The translations under genes and the position numbers were made by a program. From Marinicauda salina (GTDB taxonomy: Bacteria > Pseudomonadota > Alphaproteobacteria > Caulobacterales > Maricaulaceae), in the NCBI RefSeq assembly GCF_003122085.1, contig NZ_QEXV01000003.1:308501-372500 (forward strand): DNA of 64,000 nt, in the 5' to 3' direction. Below, one piece after another: positions 39,095 through 49,270 of the stretch. How positions within the stretch are numbered: position 1 is the first letter of the stretch; each line of letters starts with the position of its first letter. The notes beneath the pieces were generated by a model, which saw only the letters and a program-made list of their open reading frames with translations, was not told the origin of the DNA and did not search any database.

Positions 39095-40537
39095 CTACTG
39101 GCTGGCGACGTCGGCCTCGCGGCCGGCGCGATAATCCACCTCCAGCTCGGCGGCGAGATAGGTGAACGCCGCCCAGGCGGCGACGTTCTGGGCCATCTCG
39201 TCGGGATCGATCTTGTCGAACGTGTCGTCGGGCGTGTGATGGAAGTGGAAATAGTCCTCGCCGTTCTGCTCCAGCCGCGCCATCGGCACGCCCATGTATT
39301 GCAGCGGGATCATGTCCGGCCCGCCGCCGCTTTCGTTGTCGCCGCGGATGACGCCCAGATGGGCGAGCTCGCGGCCGATCGCGTCCATCGCGGGGACCGC
39401 GTCCGGACCGACATTCGACGAGAACTTCCACACCTCACGGGCGCCGAAATCCGACTCCGATCCGATGACGTGGTTCTCCAGCGTGCCGTCCTCGGCGCGG
39501 GCCCGGGCGTAGGCGCGCGCGCCGACCAGGCCGACCTCCTCGGCGCCGAAGAGCACGACGCGGATCGTGCGGCGGGGATGCTCGGGCAGATCGCCGATCA
39601 GCTTGGCCGCGGCCATGGTGATGCCCACCCCGGCGCCGTCGTCGAGCGCGCCGGTGCCGAGATCCCAGCTGTCGAGATGGCCGCCGATGACGACGATCTC
39701 CTCGGGGTTTTCGCGACCCGGGATCTCGCCGATGACGTTGCCGGAGGTCACTTCGCCGCGCCAGCCGGCGCGGGTGTGGATATGGACCACCGGCGTCTCG
39801 CCGCTGGCGACGATGCGCTCGATCTGGTCGGCGTCGGGCGCGGAGACGGCGAGCGCGGGAATCTGCGGCCGGCGTCCGTCCGGGAAGCTCATCATGCCGG
39901 TGTGCGGGAAGCGGTGGGAATCGGTGCCGACCGAGCGGATCAGCACGCCGGCCGCACCGCGATCCTCGGCGAGGTGCCACGCGTCGCGCCGCTTGCGATT
40001 GGCCCAGCCATAGCCCTCGCCGGTGCGCGTCGCGACCATGCGGTCATTGATGAAGACGATGCGGCCGTCGAGCGCGTCCTCGGAATCGTCGGACTCCAGG
40101 AAGGCGTCGAAGCTGTCGAAGAAGGCGATTTCCGCCTCGAGCCCGCCCTGCGGGGTGGCCGCGCCGCCGCCGAGCGACGTCGCGTAAAGCGGCTGGGGAT
40201 AGGGCGAGACGATCTCGGCGGTCTCGAACACGCCGTCGCCGCGGGTCCACAGATCGAGCGGGAACTCCTCGACGCGGACATTTTCGAAGCCGAGCTCGGT
40301 GAGCATCTCCACGCCCCAGTCGCGGGCGCGGGCCTCGGCGTCGGTCCCGGCCAGGCGCGGTCCGATCTCGGTGCTCAGCGATTCCGTGATCTCGTAGGCG
40401 AGATCGCTCTCGCGCGCCGTCTCGGCGAGCGCCTGCGCGGTGGCGCGCGTCTCCGCGGGGATCTCGAATTCCTGCTGGCCGTGCGCGGCGACGGTCAATG
40501 TCGCCAGCGATCCGGCCGCGATGAGCGTGCGCAGCAT
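39095..40537 (-). CDS. Exported M28-type zinc aminopeptidase
   Basis: 480 residues from ATG 40537, after GAGGAGGGCGGC. The signal peptide ends near AAHGQ. A protease-associated domain (SHRFPHTGMMSF) sits in the middle. Zinc ligands follow: IGGHLDSWDLGTGALDDGAG (His, Asp), FGAEEVGLVG (Glu-Glu), SESDFGA (Asp), and FHHTPDDTFDKI (His). This is the bimetallic M28 site. It should remove N-terminal residues from peptides in the periplasm. Confidence 0.92.
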   Translation of the reverse strand: MLRTLIAAGSLATLTVAAHGQQEFEIPAETRATAQALAETARESDLAYEITESLSTEIGPRLAGTDAEARARDWGVEMLTELGFENVRVEEFPLDLWTRGDGVFETAEIVSPYPQPLYATSLGGGAATPQGGLEAEIAFFDSFDAFLESDDSEDALDGRIVFINDRMVATRTGEGYGWANRKRRDAWHLAEDRGAAGVLIRSVGTDSHRFPHTGMMSFPDGRRPQIPALAVSAPDADQIERIVASGETPVVHIHTRAGWRGEVTSGNVIGEIPGRENPEEIVVIGGHLDSWDLGTGALDDGAGVGITMAAAKLIGDLPEHPRRTIRVVLFGAEEVGLVGARAYARARAEDGTLENHVIGSESDFGAREVWKFSSNVGPDAVPAMDAIGRELAHLGVIRGDNESGGGPDMIPLQYMGVPMARLEQNGEDYFHFHHTPDDTFDKIDPDEMAQNVAAWAAFTYLAAELEVDYRAGREADVASQ

Positions 40538-40646
40538 GCCGCCCTCCTCGTGACTGTGATTTGCGCCGGAGCTTACGCCTCTCGCGCGTCCCTGCAAATC
40601 AGCCGCTGCGGTAGGCCGGCCGGCGCGCGCAGGCTATAAGGCGGAC

Positions 40647-41564
40647 ATGGACCGCACTGACGACCTCGACCGCCCCGATTTCGAAGAACTCGCCGAAACC
40701 GAGCGCCTTGAAAGCGCCCCGGCGCCGGGCGCGCCGGAACCCGGCTTCGGGACGTTCGCGCCCGGACCGGTCGCGCGGGTCGGCCTGGCGATCGGCCGCG
40801 CCCTGCCCGCCGGCGCGGCGGGGCTGAAGCTCGCCGGCGCGGCGCGGCCGCTGGCGCTGTCGGGCGTCAAGAACGGCGTCGCCGACGTCGAGGCGCTGGG
40901 CCTGAGGCTGCGCCTGCACCCGAAGGACAATCTCTCCGAAAAGCGGCTCTTCATGACGCCGCAATGCTTCGACCCCGCCGAACTCGCCGCGCTCGCCGAG
41001 GCGATGGGGCCGGGCCGGACCTTCCTCGACATCGGGGCCAACGCCGGCGGCTACGCGCTGTTCGCGGCGAAGGCCGGCGGGCAGACAGCGCGCGTGATCG
41101 CCGTCGAGCCCCAGCGCGAGATGCGCCGGCGGCTCGCCTACAACGCCCGGCTCAACGGGCTCGACAACCTCGAGATCACCGGCGTCGCGCTGTCGGACTA
41201 TGAGGGCGAGAGCGTGCTGCGTCTGGTCGAGAGCAATCTGGGGCGCACTGCGCTCGCGCGCGAAGGCGGCGGCGAGGCCGTGCGCGTGACCACGCTCGAG
41301 ACGCTCCTGGACGAACTCGGCGTCGCCCGCGTCGACGCGATGAAGATCGACGTCGAGGGCGGCGAGGCGCGCATCCTGGCGCCCTTCTTCGCCAAGACGG
41401 ACCCTGCTCGCTGGCCCGGTCTGATCATCATGGAGCGGCCGGCGCTCAATCGCGACGGGGACGGCGCGGACCCGGTGGCGCTGGCCTGCGCCAACGGGTA
41501 CCGGCTGCGTCAGGAGACGCGGATGAACGCCATCCTCGAGCGTCCGGCGCCGGACGGGCGTTGA
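40647..41564 (+). CDS. FkbM-family methyltransferase
   Basis: 305 residues. A variable N-terminal 110 residues precede the SAM-binding core GRTFLDIGANAGGYALFAAK (around residue 130) and the FkbM C-terminal signature VDAMKIDVEGGEARILAPFF. The family O-methylates sugars or small molecules. No glycan biosynthesis gene is adjacent, so the substrate is unknown. Confidence 0.88.
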   Translation: MDRTDDLDRPDFEELAETERLESAPAPGAPEPGFGTFAPGPVARVGLAIGRALPAGAAGLKLAGAARPLALSGVKNGVADVEALGLRLRLHPKDNLSEKRLFMTPQCFDPAELAALAEAMGPGRTFLDIGANAGGYALFAAKAGGQTARVIAVEPQREMRRRLAYNARLNGLDNLEITGVALSDYEGESVLRLVESNLGRTALAREGGGEAVRVTTLETLLDELGVARVDAMKIDVEGGEARILAPFFAKTDPARWPGLIIMERPALNRDGDGADPVALACANGYRLRQETRMNAILERPAPDGR

Positions 41565-41644
41565 ATGACAGGCGCCCATCAGCGCGGCGACGGCGTCTCC
41601 AGGCGCGGACGGCTTTGCTTCAGCCCTAGATCAAGGACGCGAAC

Positions 41645-42565
41645 ATGATCATCGACGGACGCAGGAAGGATCTCGGCGGCTTCCAGGTCGCCCGCGTGCT
41701 GCCGTACGCGAAGCGGCGCATGGTGGGGCCGTTCATCTTCTTCGACGAGATGGGCCCGGCGCGCTTCGACCCGGGACAGGGCGTCGACGTGCGCCCGCAT
41801 CCGCATATCGGGCTGGCGACGATCACCTATCTGTTCGAGGGCGAGATGGACCACGCCGACAGTCTCGGCGTGCGCCAGACCATCCGCCCCGGCGAGGTGA
41901 ACTGGATGACGGCCGGGCGCGGGATCGTCCATTCCGAACGCACCGGGCCGGAGGCGCGCGCGAGCGGCTTCTCGATCCACGGCATCCAGACCTGGATCGC
42001 CCTGCCCGACGGCTCCGAGGAGATCGAGCCGGAATTCCATCACCACCCGAGCGGAGACCTGCCCGAGTTCAAGCGCGGCGGCGCAACGGTGCGGCTCATT
42101 CTCGGCACGGGCTGGGGTCAGGCTTCGCCCGTGAAAGTCCATTCGCCGATCGTCTACGCCCACGCCGAGGCGCCCGCCGAAGCCGCGCTCGACCTGCCCG
42201 ACGAGCACGCCGAGCTCGCCGTCTACGTCGTCTCCGGCTCGGCGCGCGTGGGCGGCGAGCCGGTCGCGGCCGGACAGATGGCGGTGATCGAGGACGGCGC
42301 GGCCGGCGTCGAGGCGCTCGAGGACAGCCGGCTGATGATTCTCGGCGGCGCGCCGGTCGGCCCGCGCAAGATCGAATGGAACTTCGTCGCCAGCGCGCAG
42401 GCGCGGATCGAGCGCGCGAAATCCGACTGGCGCGCCAGCGCGGCGGCGGGCTTCGAGGACGCCGTATTCGCCCTGCCCCCGGGCGAATCGGAGCATATTC
42501 CGTTGCCCGATGACGTCGCCGCAGGCGAGCCGCCGAAGCCGACGCCCGACTGCCCGACGACGTGA
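41645..42565 (+). CDS. Pirin family protein (first of two)
   Basis: 306 residues with a bicupin fold. The metal-binding N-terminal motif RPHPHIGLATITYLFEG and the second cluster GEVNWMTAGRGIVHSER match pirins. Pirins are iron-binding and some have quercetinase activity or act as redox-linked regulators. A second pirin (56854-57720) in this window has a divergent LysR partner; this one has none. It starts at ATG 41645, 80 bp after the FkbM gene. Confidence 0.93.
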   Translation: MIIDGRRKDLGGFQVARVLPYAKRRMVGPFIFFDEMGPARFDPGQGVDVRPHPHIGLATITYLFEGEMDHADSLGVRQTIRPGEVNWMTAGRGIVHSERTGPEARASGFSIHGIQTWIALPDGSEEIEPEFHHHPSGDLPEFKRGGATVRLILGTGWGQASPVKVHSPIVYAHAEAPAEAALDLPDEHAELAVYVVSGSARVGGEPVAAGQMAVIEDGAAGVEALEDSRLMILGGAPVGPRKIEWNFVASAQARIERAKSDWRASAAAGFEDAVFALPPGESEHIPLPDDVAAGEPPKPTPDCPTT

Positions 42566-42685
42566 GTCCGCACGCCGGGGGGTGATTCCCGGGCGCGGCG
42601 CCGTTAAAACATCCGGATCGATCGCGCCGGGCGGGCGCGGCCGGACGAACCGACAATCAAGAACCCGCGGTCTTTGGGGGGAATC

Positions 42686-44302
42686 ATGCCCGACGGAATG
42701 GTGAACACCCGCGATCTCAGCGATCTCGGCGTGACGAACGCCGCCCGGCTCAACGTCAACTGGACGGAGGCCGCGCTTTACCAGGAAGCCGTCCGCCGGG
42801 GCGAAGGCGAGGTCGCCAAGGGCGGACCGCTGGTGGTGAAGACCGGTCAGCACACGGGCCGGTCGGCCCGCGACAAGTTCACCGTCCGCGACGCCGCGAC
42901 CGAGGACACCGTGTGGTGGGACTTCAACGCGGCGATGTCGCCGGAGCATTTCCAGGCGCTGTGGGCGGACATGCGCGCGCACATGGCCGACAGGGAGCTG
43001 TTCGTCCAGGAGCTGTTCGGCGGCGCCGACGAAACCCACCGCCTGCCGGTGCGCGTCGTCACGGAACTGGCCTGGCATTCGCTGTTCATCCGGCACCTGC
43101 TGCGCCGCCCCGACGCCGCCGAACTGGCCGACTTCGCGCCCGAATTCACGATCGTGAACCTGCCGAGCTTCCGCGCCGACCCCGAGCGCCACGGCACGCG
43201 GTCGGAGACCGTCATCGCGGTGAACTTCTCCGAGCGGCTGGTGCTGATCGGGGGGACCTCCTACGCCGGCGAGACGAAGAAGTCGGTCTTCACGATCCTC
43301 AACTACCTGCTGCCCGAGAAGCGCGTCATGCCGATGCACTGCTCGGTCAATGTCGGGAAGGCCGATGATCCGGCGGTCTTCTTCGGCCTGTCGGGCACGG
43401 GCAAGACGACGCTGTCGGCCGACCCGGAACGCAAGCTGATCGGCGACGACGAGCACGGCTGGTCGGAGAACGGGCTCTTCAATTTCGAGGGCGGCTGCTA
43501 CGCCAAGATGATCCGGCTGTCGGCCGAGGCCGAGCCGCAGATCCACGCCACCACGAAGATGTGGGGCACGGTGCTCGAGAACGTCGTGATGGATCCGGTC
43601 ACGCGCGAACTCGATCTCGACGACGCCTCGCTGGCGGAGAATTCCCGCGGCGCCTATCCGCTGCACTACATCCCCAACGCCTGCGACAAGAACGTGTGCG
43701 GGCATCCGAAGAACATCGTCATGCTGACCTGCGACGCGTTCGGCGTGATGCCGCCGATCGCCAAGCTCACCCCGGCCCAGGCGATGTATCACTTCCTGTC
43801 GGGCTACACGGCGAAGGTCGCCGGCACCGAGAAGGGCGTCACCGAACCGTCGGCGACCTTCTCGACCTGCTTCGGCGCGCCCTTCATGCCGCGCCATCCC
43901 GCCGAGTACGGCGCGCTGCTGCGCGACCTCATCGCCGAGCACTCGGTGGATTGCTGGCTGGTCAACACCGGCTGGACCGGCGGCGCCTACGGCGTCGGCG
44001 AACGCATGCCGATCGCGGCCACGCGCAAGCTGCTCAACGCCGCGCTCGACGGCTCGCTCGCCGGGGCGGCCTTCCGCACCGATCCCGTGTTCGGCTTCGC
44101 CGTTCCGGTTTCGGTCGAAGGCCTCGACGATTCGATCCTGGACCCGCGTTCGACCTGGAGCGACCAGGCCGCCTTCGACGCGCAGGCCGAGAAGCTCGCC
44201 GACATGTTCATCGCCAATTTCGAGAAGTTCGAGGATCACGTCGCGCCCTATGTGCGCGCCGCCGCTCCGAATCCGGAACAGGCCAAGCTCGCCGCCGAAT
44301 AG
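42686..44302 (+). CDS. pckA: ATP-dependent phosphoenolpyruvate carboxykinase
   Basis: 538 residues from ATG 42686, which follows TTGGGGGGAATC; a TTG at 42674 is rejected because it would lie within the ribosome site. The enzyme converts oxaloacetate plus ATP to PEP. P-loop [14 protein letters not shown] (about residue 233), kinase-1a [19 protein letters not shown] and [20 protein letters not shown] are all present. It is needed to make sugars from acetate or propionate, completing the acyl-CoA theme. Confidence 0.97.
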   Translation: MPDGMVNTRDLSDLGVTNAARLNVNWTEAALYQEAVRRGEGEVAKGGPLVVKTGQHTGRSARDKFTVRDAATEDTVWWDFNAAMSPEHFQALWADMRAHMADRELFVQELFGGADETHRLPVRVVTELAWHSLFIRHLLRRPDAAELADFAPEFTIVNLPSFRADPERHGTRSETVIAVNFSERLVLIGGTSYAGETKKSVFTILNYLLPEKRVMPMHCSVNVGKADDPAVFFGLSGTGKTTLSADPERKLIGDDEHGWSENGLFNFEGGCYAKMIRLSAEAEPQIHATTKMWGTVLENVVMDPVTRELDLDDASLAENSRGAYPLHYIPNACDKNVCGHPKNIVMLTCDAFGVMPPIAKLTPAQAMYHFLSGYTAKVAGTEKGVTEPSATFSTCFGAPFMPRHPAEYGALLRDLIAEHSVDCWLVNTGWTGGAYGVGERMPIAATRKLLNAALDGSLAGAAFRTDPVFGFAVPVSVEGLDDSILDPRSTWSDQAAFDAQAEKLADMFIANFEKFEDHVAPYVRAAAPNPEQAKLAAE

Positions 44303-44437
44303 TTGGCGGCCCACGGCCTCGTGAACGCCGCGCCCGACGCGAGACTGGCGCGTCCGGGCCGGCTAATTTATGCCTGATCCGCAAACGGCCGAAGCGCGGG
44401 CGCGGGGCCTGCGCGGCATTGCGAGCGGTGCGGATCG

Positions 44438-45808
44438 ATGGACGCGAAACCCGACATTCTCCACGCGATCGGCGGCACGCCGCTGGTCCGGCTCAACCGA
44501 GTCGCCCCGGAAGGCGGCGCGACGATCCTCGCCAAGTGCGAGTTCATGAACCCGACCGGGTCGATCAAGGACCGGATGGGCCCCTACATCATCGAGCAGG
44601 CCGAGAAGGCCGGCCTGCTGAAGCCCGGCGGGACCATCGTCGAGAACACGTCGGGCAACACCGGCCAGGCGCTCGCGATGGCAGCGGCGGTGAAGGGCTA
44701 TCGGTGCATCTTCACGATGCCCGACAAGATGAGCCGCGAGAAGATCGACATGATGAAGGCCTTCGGCGCGGAGGTGATCGTCACCCCGACCGACGTGCCC
44801 GGCGATTCGCCCGAGCACTACGTCAACCGGGCCAAGCGCATCGCCCAGGAGACGCCCGGCGCCTTCTATGTCGACCAGTACCATTCGCAGTGGAACATCG
44901 AGGCGCACTACCACCTCACCGGCCGCGAGATCTACGAGGAGACCGACGGCGGCAAGTTCGACGTCTTCATGGGCGGGACCGGCACCGGCGGGACCGTGTC
45001 CGGCGTCGGACGCTATCTCAAGGAGCACGCGCCGAACGTGAAGATCGTCGGCGTCGATCCGCTCGGCTCGGTCCACTACACGCTGTTCAAGACCGGGAAG
45101 CTGCCGACCGCCTATGTCTACGCCGTCGAGGGGATCGGCGAGGACATCAAGTGCGAGGCGATGGACTTCTCCGCCGTCGACGACATGGTCCAGGTCAACG
45201 ACAAGCAATCCTTCGACATGGCCCGCCGGCTCGTGCGCGAGGAAGGCCTGTTCGCCGGCGGGTCCTCGGGCTCGATCGTCCACGCCGCCGTCGAGCTGGC
45301 GAAGACGATGCGCCCCGACCAGACGATCATCGTCACGCTGTGCGACTCGGGCAGCCGCTACGTGTCGAAATTCCTCTCCGACAAGTGGATGGCCGAACAC
45401 GGATTCCTCGAGGAGGGCCCCGATCTCGGACTCGTCCAGGACGTGCTCGGCGCGAGCAACATGTCGCCGATCACCGTGGACGGAGACGCCACCGTCGGCG
45501 ACACGATCACACTGATGCGCGAACACGGCGTCTCCCAGGTGCCGGTGATCGACTCGGGCAGCCTCACCTCGATCGTGCGCGAGGCGGATATCCTAAACGG
45601 GCTGCGCGCGGGACGACTCAAGCTCGACTCGCCGATCACCGACGCGGCGGGCAAGATCGCCGGCGTCGTCTATCCCCGCGCCCGGCTCGAGGAGCTGTTC
45701 CACATTTTCGACGCCGGCCATGTGGCCGTCGTCGTCGACGGCGGCGCGGTGATGGGCGTCGTCTCGCAGATCGATCTCATCGAACACATGGCCAAGCGGC
45801 CGCACTGA
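44438..45808 (+). CDS. Cystathionine beta-synthase (with CBS domains)
   Basis: 456 residues. PLP-dependent fold with Lys44 in GSIKDRMG, the phosphate-binding NTSGNTGQALA loop and FMGGTGTGGTVSG. The last 120 residues form two CBS domains (MSPITVDGDATVGDTITLMR, MGVVSQIDLIEHM), which distinguishes it from cysteine synthase. It condenses serine and homocysteine. The cystathionine gamma-lyase/synthase gene is 25 bp downstream, so this is a transsulfuration operon. Confidence 0.93.
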   Translation: MDAKPDILHAIGGTPLVRLNRVAPEGGATILAKCEFMNPTGSIKDRMGPYIIEQAEKAGLLKPGGTIVENTSGNTGQALAMAAAVKGYRCIFTMPDKMSREKIDMMKAFGAEVIVTPTDVPGDSPEHYVNRAKRIAQETPGAFYVDQYHSQWNIEAHYHLTGREIYEETDGGKFDVFMGGTGTGGTVSGVGRYLKEHAPNVKIVGVDPLGSVHYTLFKTGKLPTAYVYAVEGIGEDIKCEAMDFSAVDDMVQVNDKQSFDMARRLVREEGLFAGGSSGSIVHAAVELAKTMRPDQTIIVTLCDSGSRYVSKFLSDKWMAEHGFLEEGPDLGLVQDVLGASNMSPITVDGDATVGDTITLMREHGVSQVPVIDSGSLTSIVREADILNGLRAGRLKLDSPITDAAGKIAGVVYPRARLEELFHIFDAGHVAVVVDGGAVMGVVSQIDLIEHMAKRPH

Positions 45809-45833
45809 AGCGTCAGATCACGGGGTTCGGATC

Positions 45834-47018
45834 ATGAGCCGGAACAACAGCCAATTCGCCACGCGCGCCATCCATGCCGGCCAGCGCCCGGATCCCACGA
45901 CCGGCGCCATCATGACGCCGGTCTACCAGACCTCGACCTATGTTCAGGAAAGCCCCGGCAAGTTCATAGAAAACTATGACTATTCGCGGTCGGCGAACCC
46001 GACGCGAACGGCCCTGCAGGACAATCTGGCCAGCCTCGAGGGCGGCGCGCACGGGATCGCCTTCGCCTCGGGCGTCGCCTCGCTGGCGGCCTGCATCCAT
46101 CTTTTGAAGACCGGCGACCACGTGCTGCTGTGCGACGACGTCTATGGCGGCACGTTCCGCATGTTCAACAACGTGTTCTCGCAGCTCGGCGTCGAGTTCA
46201 CGCGCGTCGACATGACCGATCTCGATGCGACGCGCGACGCCTTCACCGACAAGACGAAGCTGGTCTGGCTGGAGACGCCGACCAACCCGACGCTCAAGGT
46301 GATCGACATCGAGGCCGTTTGCGCTCTGGCGAAGGAACACGGCGCGTTGTCGGTGGTCGACAACACCTTCGCCTCTCCCTTCCTGCAGAACCCGCTCGCG
46401 CTCGGCGCCGACATCGTCAGCCATTCCTGCACGAAGTATCTCGGCGGGCATTCCGACCTGGTGATGGGCGCGCTCGTCACCGACAGCGACGCGCTGGCCG
46501 ATCGGCTGCGCTACATCCAGAACGCCGTCGGCGCGATTCCCGCGCCGTGGGACTGCTTCCTGCTGCTGCGCTCGACCAAGACGCTGCACGTGCGCATGGA
46601 GCGCCACTGCCAGAACGCCGCGCGCATCGCCGACTGGCTCGCAGAACGCGACGAGATCGAGCGCGTGCTCTATCCCGGCCGCGAAGACCATCCCCAGCAC
46701 GCCGTCGCGGCCAAGCAGATGCGCGGCTTCGGGGGCATGATCACGGCGACGCTGAAGGGCGGCCTGCCCGCCTCGCGCGCCTTCCTGGAGAGCCTGTCGG
46801 TGTTCTCGCTGGCGGAATCGCTCGGCGGCGTGGAGTCGCTCGTCGAGCATCCCGCCATCATGACGCACGCCAGCGTCGACCCCGAGGCGCGCCGCGCGCT
46901 CGGGATCGACGACGGGCTGGTGCGGCTGTCGGTGGGCATCGAGGACGCCGGCGACCTGATCGGCGATCTCGAACAGGCGCTCGACGCCGCCGGGGCGGCG
47001 CTCAGGGCCGCCGAATAG
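45834..47018 (+). CDS. Cystathionine gamma-lyase/synthase (Cys/Met PLP family)
   Basis: 394 residues, PLP lysine in SHSCTKYLGGHSDLVMG (Lys201). Other motifs are GHMTPVYQTSTYV, YDYSRSANPTRTALQ, and LVWLETPTNPTLKVIDI. It completes transsulfuration from homocysteine to cysteine with the upstream cystathionine beta-synthase. The direction (lyase versus gamma-synthase) is not certain from sequence. The genes are 25 bp apart and likely one operon. Confidence 0.93.
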   Translation: MSRNNSQFATRAIHAGQRPDPTTGAIMTPVYQTSTYVQESPGKFIENYDYSRSANPTRTALQDNLASLEGGAHGIAFASGVASLAACIHLLKTGDHVLLCDDVYGGTFRMFNNVFSQLGVEFTRVDMTDLDATRDAFTDKTKLVWLETPTNPTLKVIDIEAVCALAKEHGALSVVDNTFASPFLQNPLALGADIVSHSCTKYLGGHSDLVMGALVTDSDALADRLRYIQNAVGAIPAPWDCFLLLRSTKTLHVRMERHCQNAARIADWLAERDEIERVLYPGREDHPQHAVAAKQMRGFGGMITATLKGGLPASRAFLESLSVFSLAESLGGVESLVEHPAIMTHASVDPEARRALGIDDGLVRLSVGIEDAGDLIGDLEQALDAAGAALRAAE

Positions 47019-47036
47019 GGTTTCCGCCGAAACCGG

Positions 47037-48137
47037 TCAGGCCTCGGCCGCCTTGCGCGAGACGAACCAGACATTCATCGGATCGTGCTCGAGCGAACGG
47101 CGTTCGACCTGGACGAAACCGGCCTCGCCGAGCATCGCCTCGGCGGTCTCCCAGCCCCACATCGTGCCGAGCCCCTCGCCGCCCTGGCCGAGCGAGATCG
47201 GCATGCAGTGCGCGCAGGAAATGGCGTAGAGCATGGCGGCCATGGGGAAGTCGTAGTTCTGCTCCAGGTGCGCGGACCCGCCGATATCCTGAACCAGGTA
47301 GACGCCGCCCGGCCGCAAGGCGCGATGGAGACGGCGGAGCAGGTCCTGGGGATCCTTCTGGTCGTGGATCGCGTCGAACGAGGTGATGAAGTCGAAACGA
47401 TCGACCTCGTCGTAGGTCGAGAGGTCGCGTTGCTCGAACCGGATGTTGTCGAGGCCCTGCGCGCGGACGTCGGCGTCGGCGTGATCGATCGCATCGGCGC
47501 AGAGATCGTAGCCGACGAAGCGGCTGTTCGGGTATTTCGCCGCCATCGCGATCAGCGCCTGGCCCCGGCCGCAGCCGGCGTCGAGCACGTCGATCCCCGC
47601 CTCGAGGCGATCGGCCAGCCCGTCGACCAGCGGCAGGATGACGTCGAAGAGTCCCGCGATGATGGTCTGGGCGCTGTCCTCGGCCATCACCTGGTGGAAG
47701 CAGGGATAATCATCGTAGGTGGTGCCCTCGCCGGTCTCGAAGCAGGCGATGAGCTTGTCCTGGACCGACGAGATGAAGCCGACCATCTGGGCGTAGACGG
47801 CGAGATTGCCGAGCGGCGCCTCGCGGGTCAGGCAGGCGGCGTGCTCGGCGGGCAGCGCGTAGGTCTTGGAGACCGGATCGTAGTCGACGATCCCGCCCAT
47901 CGTCATCACGGCGAGCCATTCGCGCACATAGCGCTCCGACAGCTCGGCGCGCGCGGCGATATCCGCGCTGGTCGCCGGCGCCATGCCGCTCATCACGTCG
48001 TACAGGCCGAGGCGGTGCCCGATCGCCATCATGGCGGTCACGGCGCCCGCGTTGAGCATGCCGGCGATTTTCTCGCTGAAGGCCTCGGCGCGCGGTTCGT
48101 CGAAGCGGTCGAGGGTCTGGGGGGAGGAGACGCTCAT
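47037..48137 (-). CDS. SAM-dependent methyltransferase with winged-helix N-terminus
   Basis: 366 residues from ATG 48137. The first 110 residues form a winged-helix dimerisation region (GLYDVMSGMAPATSADIAAR, ELSERYVREWLAVM). The C-terminal Rossmann domain has VLDAGCGRGQALIAMAAKYP, FVGYDLCADAI, and FDFITSFDAIHDQKDPQDLL. It is the layout of multi-domain methyltransferases. Substrate unknown. It is divergent from a GlxA-type regulator, whose target it may be. Confidence 0.88.
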   Translation of the reverse strand: MSVSSPQTLDRFDEPRAEAFSEKIAGMLNAGAVTAMMAIGHRLGLYDVMSGMAPATSADIAARAELSERYVREWLAVMTMGGIVDYDPVSKTYALPAEHAACLTREAPLGNLAVYAQMVGFISSVQDKLIACFETGEGTTYDDYPCFHQVMAEDSAQTIIAGLFDVILPLVDGLADRLEAGIDVLDAGCGRGQALIAMAAKYPNSRFVGYDLCADAIDHADADVRAQGLDNIRFEQRDLSTYDEVDRFDFITSFDAIHDQKDPQDLLRRLHRALRPGGVYLVQDIGGSAHLEQNYDFPMAAMLYAISCAHCMPISLGQGGEGLGTMWGWETAEAMLGEAGFVQVERRSLEHDPMNVWFVSRKAAEA

Positions 48138-48244
48138 GGGGTTTTGCCTTCTTCCGATTGTCGTCGCAGCGGACCCTAGCGCCGGGCCGGCGCGCCGGAA
48201 GTCCGGAAATGGACAAAAACGAGCCGATCGTGCCAAATGCGCGC

Positions 48245-49270
48245 ATGGAGGACATGACGACCGCCCCGCCCGTCTCCGTGGCGCTGCTGGCCGCGCCGGA
48301 GAGTTCGGCGGCGGTCCTGTACGGTCTGCAGGAAGTGCTGGGCGCCGTCGGTCACGCCTGGGACGACCTCACCGGCGAGCCGAGCGGCGAGCGCCGGATG
48401 CGCCCGGTCGTCGTGTCGACGCGGACCGACACCTTCCGCTGCCCGACCGGGGCGCCGATCGCCCCGGACGAGCGCTTCGACGCCGGATCGCGCTTCGATG
48501 TCGTCATCGTCGGAGACCTCGGGATCGAGCGCGAGCCCGCGGGCCGCTGGCTGGAAGAGTGCGCCTGGCTCAGAACCCAGGCGGAGGCCGGCGCGATGAT
48601 CTGTTCGGTCTGCACGGGATCGGTGATGCTCGCCGAGGCCGGCCTGCTCGACGGTCTGGAGGCGACGACGCACTGGAGCGCACGGGACATATTCGCGCGC
48701 TTCTATCCAGCGGTCCGGCTCCACCCCGAACGGGTGCTCTGCCCCGCCGGTCCCGAACACCGCATCGTCACCAGCGGCGGCTCGGCGGCGTGGGCCGATC
48801 TCGCGCTCTATCTCATCGCGCGCTGGTGCGGCCGCGAGGCGGCGATCCACATCGCCAAGGTGTTCGTGCTGGGCGACCGCAGCGACGGACAGTTGCCGTT
48901 CGCCGCGATGTCGCGGCCGCGCGATCACGACGACGCGGCGATCATGGAAAGCCAGGTCTGGATCGCGGACAATTACGCCCTGCCGAACGCGGTGGCCCGG
49001 ATGGTCGAGGCCTCCGGCCTCGCCCCGCGCACCTTCAAGCGCCGCTTCCGGGCTGCGACCGGCTACACGCCGATGGACTATGTCCAGACCCTGCGCGCCG
49101 AAGAGGCCAAGCAGCTGCTCGAGACCACCGACGAACCGACGGACGCCATCGCCGAGGCGGTGGGCTACGAAGACCCCGCCTCGCTCAGGCGCATGTTCAA
49201 GCGGCTCACGGGCGTGACGCCGGCGCGCTACCGCCAGCGCTATCGCGCGATCGGCGTCGCCGTTTCCTAG
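48245..49270 (+). CDS. GlxA-type regulator: DJ-1/PfpI domain plus AraC HTH
   Basis: 341 residues from ATG 48245; 48209 and 48254 are other in-frame ATGs and none has a strong Shine-Dalgarno. An N-terminal DJ-1/PfpI-like domain (about 1-195: VSVALLAAPESSAAVLYGLQ, ICSVCTGSVMLAEAGLL) precedes an AraC-type HTH (NAVARMVEASGLAPRTFKRR, EDPASLRRMFKRLTGVTPAR). Such proteins sense a small molecule and activate nearby genes. The probable target is the divergent methyltransferase. It converges on the helicase, sharing a CTAG stop. Confidence 0.87.
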   Translation: MEDMTTAPPVSVALLAAPESSAAVLYGLQEVLGAVGHAWDDLTGEPSGERRMRPVVVSTRTDTFRCPTGAPIAPDERFDAGSRFDVVIVGDLGIEREPAGRWLEECAWLRTQAEAGAMICSVCTGSVMLAEAGLLDGLEATTHWSARDIFARFYPAVRLHPERVLCPAGPEHRIVTSGGSAAWADLALYLIARWCGREAAIHIAKVFVLGDRSDGQLPFAAMSRPRDHDDAAIMESQVWIADNYALPNAVARMVEASGLAPRTFKRRFRAATGYTPMDYVQTLRAEEAKQLLETTDEPTDAIAEAVGYEDPASLRRMFKRLTGVTPARYRQRYRAIGVAVS